Source of the DNA: DAOUAG01 sp034432935
Lineage (GTDB): Bacteria > Chloroflexota > Dehalococcoidia > SM23-28-2 > RBG-16-64-32
NCBI GenBank assembly: GCA_034432935.1
Contig: DAOUBD010000022.1
Location: forward strand, 1 to 10,060
DNA length: 10,060 nt
Direction: 5' to 3'
Within the stretch, counting starts at the first letter, position 1, and each line of letters opens with the position of its first letter. Of the stretch, positions 1 to 4,570 are shown piece by piece. Position numbers and translations under genes: made by a program. The notes under the pieces are model-generated. The model had not been told where the DNA came from, searched no databases, and saw only the letters and a list, made by a program, of their open reading frames with translations.

Positions 1-277
1 GCCAGCCGTCCCAGGGGTTGATGTTGTGGGCCAGCACGTAGCCTATCGGCCGGCCGCCCTTCTCCTCCTCCACCAGCAGCAGCATGCCCCCGGCCAGCAC
101 GCCCTCCAGCTCCCGCACAAACTCCTCGTACGGGCCCACCCGCCGCCGGAAGTTCAGCATGTGCACCGTCTCCAAGGACGACCGCCAGCCGAACAACGCC
201 GGATAGTCATCCCGGCTGATGGGCCGCAGCCGCACCAGACGGCCCGCGAGCGTCACTGCGTGGTCAAGGGCACCCAC
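1..277 (-). CDS. GNAT-family N-acetyltransferase, N-terminal part (truncated by window edge)
   Basis: The minus strand reads open from a GTG at 275-277 to the left window edge, giving 92 residues. The opening GRLVRLRPISRDDYPALF is typical of the RimJ/RimL-like GNAT fold (first beta strand and helix). It is followed by a Glu-rich helix (PYEEFVREL) and a strand ending GRPIGYVLAHNINPW, which matches the beta4 region before the acetyl-CoA site. The acetyl-CoA-binding segment itself lies outside the window, so the substrate cannot be guessed. The GTG start is chosen because a strong Shine-Dalgarno (GGGGGAG, 283-289) sits 5 nt upstream; a second in-frame GTG at 254-256 is possible. A sigma70-like promoter directly upstream makes this a separate transcription unit from the HD gene behind it. 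The family call is fairly safe; the specific function is unknown. Confidence 0.72.
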   Translation of the reverse strand, partial: MGALDHAVTLAGRLVRLRPISRDDYPALFGWRSSLETVHMLNFRRRVGPYEEFVRELEGVLAGGMLLLVEEEKGGRPIGYVLAHNINPWDGW

Positions 278-313
278 TCGCTCTCCCCCTCGAGGCTTCC
301 CTGCCTCGCAGGC

Positions 314-342
314 ACAATAACCCCACTCTAGACGTTTGTCAA
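314..342 (-). promoter_or_regulatory. sigma70-type promoter for the GNAT gene
   Basis: On the minus strand a perfect -35 TTGACA (337-342) is followed after 17 nt by TATTGT (314-319, 4/6 match to TATAAT). Transcription would begin near 307, leaving a leader of about 30 nt with the Shine-Dalgarno before the GTG at 277. Confidence 0.65.
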
Positions 343-361
343 GCGGAAACTTGGCCAGCTA

Positions 362-397
362 CAGAGAGAGAAAGAGAGAGAGAGGCGCCTCCGCGCC
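362..397 (-). terminator. Hairpin plus CU-tract, probable terminator after the HD phosphohydrolase gene
   Basis: Minus strand: GGCGC-GGAG-GCGCC hairpin (384-397) followed by an unbroken pyrimidine run (CT repeats with one TTT, 362-383). It lies about 65 nt past the HD gene stop and just before the next promoter. The tract has only alternating U, so termination may be weak. On the plus strand the same DNA is a (GA)n simple repeat. Confidence 0.45.
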
Positions 398-460
398 AGA
401 TGCCTCCTCACCGCAGCAGGCGGCCGGAGTTCGCCACCCGCCGCCGCCGCCAGCGCGACG

Positions 461-2128
461 CTAGCCCCGGCGCTCGGCCTCCACCGGCGGCGCCCCCTGG
501 TTCCCCAGCGGCGGGCGCAGGATGCCCACCCCCACCTTGCTCCGCTCGTCCTTCCCCGCCGCCGGGTACTCGATGCGCGGGTGGTAGATCCCCCGCAGCG
601 TCTCCTTGAAGGCGTCCCCGATGCGCTTCAGGTCCCGCATCGTCAGGTCCGAGTCGTCCATCTGGCCCTCCGCCACCCGCTCCGAGATGACCTCGTCCAC
701 TAGCTGGTCGATGCGCTCGAAGGACTTGTCCTTGCTGGCCCGCACGACGGCCTCGACAGAGTCGGCCAGCATGACGATGGCGGTCTCCTTGCTCTGGGGT
801 TTGGGGCCCGGATAGCGGAAGCGCTCGGGATCGGTGGCGGGATCCACCGCGCTGGCCTTCCGGAAGAAGTAGGTCACGAGGCGCGTGCCGTGGTGCTCCG
901 GGATGAAGGCCCGGACACAGGCCGGCAACCGGTAGCGGGCGGCCAGCTCGAGGCCCGTGGTGACGTGCTCCGCCACCACCCGGGCGCTCACGGCCGGGTC
1001 CAGCTTGTCGTGGGGGTTGCCGGTATCCAACTGGTTTTCGATGTAGTAGGTGGGCTTGGCGATCTTGCCGATATCGTGAAAGTAGCATCCCACCCGGGCC
1101 AGTAGGGGGTCGGCCCCAGTGACGTCCGCCGCCCTCTCGGCCAGATTCCCCACCATCACGCTGTGGTGGAAGGTGCCGGGAGCCTTCTCCTGGAGTTGAC
1201 GGAGGAGCGGATGGCTCAGTTGCCCCAGCTCCATAAGCTGGATGCGAGTGGTCACGCCGAACATCACGCCCAGCACAACCGCGCCGCCTACAGTCATGAC
1301 GGCCGAAGCGAAGCCACCGAGGGCGGAGGCGACCAGCATCCACAGGAGGTGGACGCCCTGGTGGCTGGGCGCCAGAAGCCAGAAGGCGAAGAGCAGGGCC
1401 AACGTTACGCCGCCGACGCTGGCCCCGGCCATAACGTAGTGGTTGACGCGTTCGGCCCGGCGCACGGCGAAGACCCCCGCCAGGCTGGAGAGCCCGAAGA
1501 CCGACACCATCTGCAAGGGGTCCAAAGGTTGCCCGGCGCCAGGAATCCGCGCATCCGGCATCGAATAGCCGGCGAAGGCCACGAGGCCGGGCAGGAGGGC
1601 AGCGAGGGCCACCGCCAGGCCAGCGTCCAGAAGCGTGGCCACCAGCATAGGCGCCGAAGCCACGGGCAAGATGTACGCCAGGTACAGGCCATCGTTATCG
1701 GGAAGGGCCAGGGACAAGAAGACCCGGGCAGCCGCCACCCAGAGGACAACCAGCAGGCCAACCATGGCCAACCTGGGCATCGTGGCTGCCTCGCGGGGCT
1801 GAAAGAGATAGATGTAGAGGCCAAGAAAGGCCCCGCCGATGGCCGCCAGCAGCAGGCCCGCGGCGGCGCTGCCGAAGGAGATCCTATTGTCCAACTGGCC
1901 CGTCGCCCGGATCTGGGCCAGCTCCGTCTCGTTGATGATCTCGCCCTCGTGGGCGATCACCTGGCCGTCTGCCCGGAAGGTCTTGTAGGCGCGATCCCCC
2001 GGGCTCAAGGGCGCCTGGCCCGGGAGGACAGGGACGAAAACAACGGCCAAGGCGGCGCTGACCAGAGCCGCGAACAGGAACGCCTTCAGCGCCGGAGTGC
2101 TATCCAGGGCTCGCCTTCTAGCCTTCAT
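461..2128 (-). CDS. 7TMR-HD family membrane HD-domain phosphohydrolase (PgpH-like), with shortened extracytoplasmic domain
   Basis: 555 residues. A membrane-anchored phosphohydrolase of the 7TMR-HD family; the characterised member PgpH hydrolyses cyclic di-AMP. Layout: basic N-terminus, first membrane helix (about 15-36), a short extracytoplasmic stretch (37-85) ending in the family-like EGEIINETEL, a multi-helix membrane block (about 86-290), then a cytoplasmic HD domain (about 310-520). Metal-site residues visible: H321/H322 (FHHSVMVGN), H351-D352 (FHDIGK), H388 (AEHVTTG), H412/H413 (EHHGT) and D456 (LADSVEA). Classical members have roughly 700 or more residues because of a large extracellular domain; here it is reduced to about 50. 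The start is fixed: a TAG stop lies five codons upstream of the ATG, with no other start between. It is the last gene of rpsU-yqeY-HD, an order common in Gram-positive-like genomes, but ybeY does not follow. The family is certain; cyclic di-AMP as substrate is by analogy. Confidence 0.88.
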   Translation of the reverse strand: MKARRRALDSTPALKAFLFAALVSAALAVVFVPVLPGQAPLSPGDRAYKTFRADGQVIAHEGEIINETELAQIRATGQLDNRISFGSAAAGLLLAAIGGAFLGLYIYLFQPREAATMPRLAMVGLLVVLWVAAARVFLSLALPDNDGLYLAYILPVASAPMLVATLLDAGLAVALAALLPGLVAFAGYSMPDARIPGAGQPLDPLQMVSVFGLSSLAGVFAVRRAERVNHYVMAGASVGGVTLALLFAFWLLAPSHQGVHLLWMLVASALGGFASAVMTVGGAVVLGVMFGVTTRIQLMELGQLSHPLLRQLQEKAPGTFHHSVMVGNLAERAADVTGADPLLARVGCYFHDIGKIAKPTYYIENQLDTGNPHDKLDPAVSARVVAEHVTTGLELAARYRLPACVRAFIPEHHGTRLVTYFFRKASAVDPATDPERFRYPGPKPQSKETAIVMLADSVEAVVRASKDKSFERIDQLVDEVISERVAEGQMDDSDLTMRDLKRIGDAFKETLRGIYHPRIEYPAAGKDERSKVGVGILRPPLGNQGAPPVEAERRG

Positions 2129-2163
2129 ACCACGCCCGCCCTACGGTCAACCCCATCATATCA

Positions 2164-2177
2164 GACGGCCGGCCGTC
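2164..2177. repeat. 14-bp perfect palindrome in the yqeY-HD gene gap
   Basis: GACGGCCGGCCGTC reads identically on both strands. It lies in the 88-nt gap between yqeY and the HD gene, with no open frame. It could be a protein-binding site or a transcript hairpin; nothing in the sequence decides. Confidence 0.4.
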
Positions 2178-2192
2178 GAACGCGATAAACCG

Positions 2193-2212
2193 CGCCCCCA
2201 CCGTTTGGGGCG
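2193..2212 (-). terminator. GC-rich hairpin just after yqeY (attenuator or processing site)
   Basis: CGCCCC and GGGGCG form a 6-bp stem with an 8-nt loop, starting 4 nt past the yqeY stop. No T-run follows on the minus strand, so a full intrinsic terminator is unlikely; partial attenuation before the HD gene is possible. Confidence 0.3.
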
Positions 2213-2216
2213 GGCC

Positions 2217-2666
2217 CTAGAGGGAGGACAGGATCTCGGTGACGACTTCGTTGACGGTGCGCCCCTCGGCCTTTCCGGCCAGGCGGGGCATGATGGCGGC
2301 CATGACCTTGCCCTTGTCCTGGGGCCCCCTGGCTCCCACCTCGTCCACCACCTTGCGCGCCTCCGCGACGATCTCCTCGCGGCTCATCTGGGCCGGCAGG
2401 TACGATTCCAAGACCCGCATCTCCGCCGCCTCCTTGTCCACCAGGTCTTGCCTCCCGGCCTTCCGGAACTCCTCGATGCTCTCTCGCCTCTGCTTCACCT
2501 GCTTGGCGATGACGCCCAAGACCTCGGCGTCACCGAACTCCTTGATGGCAGCCACTTCGGCGTTCTTGATAGCCGCCAGGGCCATGCGAATGGCCGACTT
2601 GCGCGTCTCGTCCCGGGCGCGCATGGCCTCCTTAAGGTCTTCCGCCAGTTTTTCCTTGAGGGACAT
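2217..2666 (-). CDS. yqeY: GatB/YqeY domain protein
   Basis: 149 residues, the usual length for a stand-alone YqeY. The family resembles the C-terminal tail domain of the GatB subunit of the tRNA-dependent amidotransferase; the role of the free protein is not well established. Visible features are the charged N-terminal helix (MSLKEKLAEDLKEAMRARDE), the following KSAIRMALAAIKNAE helix, the KEAAEMRVLESYLPAQ segment, and the C-terminal half with GKVMAAIMPRLAGKAEGRTVN. All are typical of the family. The ATG has a TGGAGGG Shine-Dalgarno 9 nt upstream, sitting in the loop of a small hairpin (2671-2689). The gene lies 53 nt after rpsU, a very common pairing, and is probably co-transcribed with it. 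The protein is cytoplasmic, with no signal or membrane segment. Confidence 0.92.
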   Translation of the reverse strand: MSLKEKLAEDLKEAMRARDETRKSAIRMALAAIKNAEVAAIKEFGDAEVLGVIAKQVKQRRESIEEFRKAGRQDLVDKEAAEMRVLESYLPAQMSREEIVAEARKVVDEVGARGPQDKGKVMAAIMPRLAGKAEGRTVNEVVTEILSSL

Positions 2667-2670
2667 TAAC

Positions 2671-2689
2671 GAAGGCCCTCCAGGCCTTC
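2671..2689 (-). promoter_or_regulatory. Hairpin presenting the yqeY Shine-Dalgarno in its loop
   Basis: Minus strand GAAGGCC-TGGAG-GGCCTTC is a perfect 7-bp stem with a 5-nt loop. The yqeY ribosome-binding site (TGGAGGG) spans the loop and the start of the 3' arm, 7-9 nt before the ATG. It could tune yqeY translation relative to rpsU or protect a processed end. This is structural inference only. Confidence 0.4.
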
Positions 2690-2719
2690 AGCCGGGGTGA
2701 CGACTGCGCTCCGTGGTCT

Positions 2720-2911
2720 CTAGCCGCGCTGGCTGTTCTTCAAGCTCTTGCGGCGCTTTGCCGCCGCCTTCTTCTTGCGGTGGACGCTGGGAGGCTCGTA
2801 GTGCTCCCGGCGTCTCGCTTCGGCCAGGATCCCCGTCTGCTGTACCAGCTTGTTAAATCGCTTCAGCGCCTGGTCGAAGTTATCGCTACTGGTGATAAAG
2901 ACCTCTGGCAA
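2720..2911 (-). CDS. rpsU: 30S ribosomal protein bS21
   Basis: 63 residues, a normal bS21 length. bS21 joins the 30S platform near the anti-Shine-Dalgarno and helps initiation. The sequence begins with a short strand and a helix with FDQALKRFNKLVQQTGIL, then EARRREHYEPPSVHRKKK, and ends in a strongly basic tail (KKKAAAKRRKSLKNSQRG), the characteristic bS21 pattern. The start codon is TTG rather than ATG, supported by a strong Shine-Dalgarno (GAGGAGGG, 2919-2926) and by conservation beginning at this residue. It is the first gene of the rpsU-yqeY-HD unit, transcribed from the promoter at 2959-2988 with a leader of about 40 nt. The rare TTG start may limit its output. Confidence 0.95.
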   Translation of the reverse strand: MPEVFITSSDNFDQALKRFNKLVQQTGILAEARRREHYEPPSVHRKKKAAAKRRKSLKNSQRG

Positions 2912-2958
2912 AAAGAATCCCTCCTCGGATTCGTAATTCTCTTCTGGCGTTCTCGCGT

Positions 2959-2988
2959 ATTATGGGTCGCCGGCTGGCCAAGTGTCAA
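2959..2988 (-). promoter_or_regulatory. sigma70-type promoter for rpsU-yqeY-HD operon
   Basis: Minus strand TTGACA (2983-2988), 18-nt spacer, CATAAT (2959-2964, 5/6 match). The predicted transcript start is near 2952. It lies in the 160-nt divergent gap between rpsU and the plus-strand selenoprotein candidate. Confidence 0.7.
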
Positions 2989-3071
2989 GTAACGATCGCC
3001 CCGGGGTTGCCCTCCGGCAGCCGCCCGGCGTAGCCTGAAGACAAGCTGTCCGCCAGCCAGAGGAGATTTCT

Positions 3072-3503
3072 ATGCCCAAGGAGATCACGTTCGAAGAGGC
3101 GCTGGAGCGGGCTCGGCGCATGTCCCAGCGCTACGTGGAAAAAGGCCCCTATCAGTTCTTCCCGCTCAGCGAGATCGTGGATGAGGTGCAGCGCGGGCTG
3201 GCCAAGAACCTGGTGAAGGACGGCAGGCTGTACTGCCCCTGAATGACCCTCTCGGGCGATCCTGATGAGGATCGCAAGAAGATCTGCCCCTGCGAGCGCC
3301 ACCACGAGGACATCGCCCGCGACGGCTTCTGTATCTGAATGTTCTTCGTGAGCGAAGAGTATCTTCGCAGGTACCAAGAATCGGGAGAACTAGGAGGCAG
3401 CACGCTGAGCGAGGCCACCACGCCGGGCGAGTCCCTCTTCCCCGCCGCCAAGGATGCGGCACGCGTCCCCAAGTCCAAGCGCGGGCCGCGGCCGCGAAGC
3501 TAG
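3072..3503 (+). CDS. Ferredoxin:thioredoxin reductase catalytic-subunit homologue, predicted selenoprotein with two selenocysteines
   Basis: Read with TGA as selenocysteine (U) at 3240-3242 and 3336-3338, this is 143 residues, ending at TAG 3501-3503. It matches the catalytic beta subunit of ferredoxin:thioredoxin reductase, which uses a [4Fe-4S] cluster next to a redox disulfide to reduce thioredoxin-like disulfides. The motifs are YCPU (C55, U57), ICPCERHHED (C72, C74) and DGFCIU (C87, U89), followed by FFVSEEYLRRY. In the plant/cyanobacterial enzyme the first Cys of motif one, both of motif two and the first of motif three bind the cluster; the last Cys of motifs one and three form the active disulfide. 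Those last two are exactly the TGA positions. The residue before the last site is Ile rather than the His of plant enzymes. The ATG has AGGAG at 3061-3065, 6 nt upstream. Residues about 108-143 form a basic, low-complexity tail. Standard gene-callers would break this gene into pieces. No thioredoxin partner is in the window. Confidence 0.87.
3256..3275 (+). promoter_or_regulatory. Predicted bacterial SECIS element 1
   Basis: GCGATCC-TGATGA-GGATCGC is a perfect 7-bp stem, extendable by a loop-closing U-A pair to leave a GAUG loop. Its base starts 13 nt after the first TGA, and the apical G (3264) is 22 nt after it, within the range typical of bacterial SECIS hairpins. It lies inside the coding region, as bacterial SECIS must. 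Confidence 0.75.
3352..3368 (+). promoter_or_regulatory. Predicted bacterial SECIS element 2
   Basis: GCGAAGA-GTA-TCTTCGC is a perfect 7-bp stem. Its base starts 13 nt after the second TGA, and the apical G (3359) is 21 nt after it, nearly identical to element 1. Both stems start GCGA and close TCGC. An alternative, mutually exclusive hairpin (3342-3359, loop TGAG) would sit closer to the TGA. Confidence 0.72.
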
Positions 3504-3509
3504 CGCAGG

Positions 3510-3540
3510 AAAGAAAACGGCCGCCCTGCGGCGGGCGGCC
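3510..3540 (-). terminator. Intrinsic terminator for the desulforedoxin pair, shared by converging genes
   Basis: A perfect 8-bp GC stem (GGCCGCCC/GGGCGGCC, 3519-3540, 6-nt loop) is followed on the minus strand by GTTTTCTTT (3510-3518). This is a good terminator for the minus-strand pair. The plus-strand transcript can form the same hairpin but has no U-run after it. Confidence 0.72.
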
Positions 3541-3565
3541 TGGCGCGACGGACCACTGAGTCCCT

Positions 3566-3709
3566 TCAGTCAGCCGAGGGCAGCACCTTAGGCTGCATCA
3601 GCTCCATGGGCTTGCCGCAGCACTCCACGGCGCCCTCGCCAGCCTTTATGCAGAGCACCTCCGTGCCGCAGATCTCGCACTGGAACCGCTTGCCCAGTTG
3701 GTTGGCCAC
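3566..3709 (-). CDS. Desulforedoxin-like small iron protein, second copy
   Basis: 47 residues, from GTG 3707-3709 to TGA. It follows the desulforedoxin pattern: MANQ...FQC-x2-CGTE... then ECCGKPM, so C11, C14, C30 and C31 would bind a single iron as Fe(Cys)4. Desulforedoxin is a 36-residue electron carrier, and the same fold forms the N-terminal domain of desulfoferrodoxin (superoxide reductase). The start is set by a strong GGAGGT (3717-3722), 7 nt upstream. It lies 22 nt after its paralogue, and 15 of its first 20 residues match or nearly match it. Differences are a fifth Cys (C20) and a longer C-terminus (LMQPKVLPSAD). It ends 62 nt from the stop of the converging selenoprotein gene. Cytoplasmic. 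A direct partner is not evident. Confidence 0.82.
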   Translation of the reverse strand: MANQLGKRFQCEICGTEVLCIKAGEGAVECCGKPMELMQPKVLPSAD

Positions 3710-3731
3710 TTTCGCTACCTCCGCTCCTGCA

Positions 3732-3851
3732 TTACTGCTTCTGCTGCATCACCTGTCCGCAGCAGCTCAGCTCGCCGTTGCCGCCCTTGGTCACGATCAT
3801 CTCGGTGCCGCACTTGGTGCACTGGTATCTCTTGCCCACCTGATTCGCCAA
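3732..3851 (-). CDS. Desulforedoxin-like small iron protein, first copy
   Basis: 39 residues. MANQVGKRYQC-TK-CGTEM with a later SCCGQVM gives C11, C14, C30 and C31, the Fe(Cys)4 set of desulforedoxin, at nearly the classical length (36). The expected role is single-electron transfer in anaerobic or oxidative-stress metabolism, for example with superoxide or peroxide reductases; this is from family knowledge. The TTG start is forced: an in-frame TGA lies three codons upstream with no other start between. A GGAGGT Shine-Dalgarno (3861-3866) sits 9 nt upstream. It is first in a two-gene unit with its paralogue, transcribed from the promoter at 3911-3940. A tandem duplication is the likely origin. 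Confidence 0.82.
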   Translation of the reverse strand: MANQVGKRYQCTKCGTEMIVTKGGNGELSCCGQVMQQKQ

Positions 3852-3883
3852 AGCGCCTCAACCTCCAAGAACGATTTGCGCCG

Positions 3884-3898
3884 CCCGGCCAGGCCGGG
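3884..3898 (-). repeat. Inverted repeat in the desulforedoxin leader
   Basis: CCCGGCC-A-GGCCGGG lies between the predicted transcript start and the first desulforedoxin gene. It would form a 5-bp stem with a 5-nt loop in the 5' leader. A regulatory role is possible but not shown. Confidence 0.3.
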
Positions 3899-3910
3899 GA
3901 GCCAAGGCGG

Positions 3911-3940
3911 AATATAGCGTAACCCTTCCGGAAACGTCAA
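3911..3940 (-). promoter_or_regulatory. sigma70-type promoter for the desulforedoxin pair
   Basis: Minus strand TTGACG (3935-3940, 5/6), 18-nt spacer, TATATT (3911-3916, 5/6). The predicted start near 3904 leaves a leader of about 50 nt. It lies in the 172-nt gap after the cupredoxin lipoprotein (3852-4023). Confidence 0.62.
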
Positions 3941-4023
3941 CAGCCCCGCCGCCGGGCCGTCTCTCATTCCCGTCAAATGGCGCGGGCCGCTCCCGTGATG
4001 CTGGCGCGTTGGCCACCGGCAGC

Positions 4024-4500
4024 CTACCGGACGGCTATCTGACCGCCCATCGTCCCCGGAAAGAAATCGCACCGGAACGTGTACTCGCCGGCGATTTGGG
4101 GGGCAAAGGTGAGCTCGCCGGCCTCCCCGGGCGCGATCGCCTCCGGGGACGTGACAGCGTCGTCCTCTGTCTGGTACTCGCCGTCGGGGCCTGCGATGCG
4201 CAGGTTGTGGACCTCGCTGTCCTGGTTTAAGACACGTATGGTCACCAATTCGCCGGCCCGGAGGCTGATGCGGCTCTCCAGGAACTGGCGCCCCGCGATG
4301 GTTATCTCCACCACGCTATCCTGCGGCTCGACGGGTTCGCCAGCCGGTTGGACGGGCTGGGGTTGGGCCTGCACTGTCCCGGCAGGGGATCCCACGGGCT
4401 GCTCCCCGCTCCGGCTCTGGCCGCCGCCCGAGCAGGCCGCGATGAGGACGGCAAGAACGACGCCTAGGGCCACGCATGACGCCGAACGCCTGGGGGACAA
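4024..4500 (-). CDS. Cupredoxin-domain lipoprotein with an incomplete copper site
   Basis: 158 residues. A basic N-terminus, a hydrophobic stretch and a lipobox ending at C23 (VLIAAC) predict a lipid-anchored extracytoplasmic protein. A Gly/Pro/Gln/Glu-rich linker (about 24-60) precedes a cupredoxin-like domain (62-158). Copper-ligand positions are H98 (VHNLRI), C144 (RCDFFPGTM) and M151, but the second His position is F147. A standard type-1 copper site needs two His plus Cys, so this one is either altered, uses another ligand, or binds no copper. The domain is clearly paralogous to the C-terminal domain of the upstream cytochrome fusion, sharing HN-R-AG, DDAV and GQI motifs. The start is TTG with only a weak Shine-Dalgarno; a GTG at codon 10 would lose the basic signal region. 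It lies 70 nt after that gene, beyond a terminator-like hairpin, so it may depend on read-through. Confidence 0.8.
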   Translation of the reverse strand: MSPRRSASCVALGVVLAVLIAACSGGGQSRSGEQPVGSPAGTVQAQPQPVQPAGEPVEPQDSVVEITIAGRQFLESRISLRAGELVTIRVLNQDSEVHNLRIAGPDGEYQTEDDAVTSPEAIAPGEAGELTFAPQIAGEYTFRCDFFPGTMGGQIAVR

Positions 4501-4532
4501 GCCGCTTGTAGCCTTGCTCCGAGAAGTCCGAG

Positions 4533-4562
4533 AAAAGCGCCCGTCGGACCCGGCCGGCGGGC
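4533..4562 (-). terminator. Terminator-like hairpin between cytochrome c-cupredoxin and lipoprotein genes
   Basis: Minus strand GCCCG-C-CGG, 6-nt loop, CCG-A-CGGGC (8 pairs, one mismatch, 4539-4562), then GC and TTTT (4533-4536). It starts 8 nt past the TGA at 4571-4573. It probably ends much of the bc-complex transcript and lowers expression of the lipoprotein. Confidence 0.45.
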
Positions 4563-4570
4563 CGCTACGC

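Noticed and set aside
26..331. Plus-strand open frame at the left edge
   Set aside because: His/Pro/Gln-rich antisense of the GNAT gene, and it runs across that gene's promoter.
1163..2188. 341-residue plus-strand open frame opposite the HD gene
   Set aside because: Low-complexity Gln/Gly/Arg-rich antisense shadow of a well-supported membrane protein gene.
3007..3036. Promoter for the selenoprotein gene (TTGCCC, 18 nt, TAGCCT, plus strand)
   Set aside because: Only 4/6 and 3/6 matches; too weak to list. No better plus-strand promoter is visible in the divergent gap.
2985..3478. Minus-strand open frames opposite the selenoprotein gene
   Set aside because: They are compositional shadows: low-complexity predicted proteins with no recognisable motif, while the plus strand shows a clear reductase family match with a ribosome-binding site.
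3072..3503. Interpretation as a broken pseudogene or a 56-residue protein ending at the first TGA
   Set aside because: No frameshift is present; family motifs continue after each TGA, both TGA fall exactly at redox Cys positions, and each has its own SECIS-like hairpin.
3072..3503. Global reassignment of TGA to an amino acid
   Set aside because: TGA ends the second desulforedoxin gene, the cytochrome c-cupredoxin gene and purH at family-appropriate or natural ends, so TGA is a stop elsewhere in the window.
3519..3568. TGA of the second desulforedoxin gene followed by a hairpin, as another Sec site
   Set aside because: The loop is 34 nt away, the codon is not at a Cys position, the downstream frame has no family match, and the hairpin plus T-run is a terminator.
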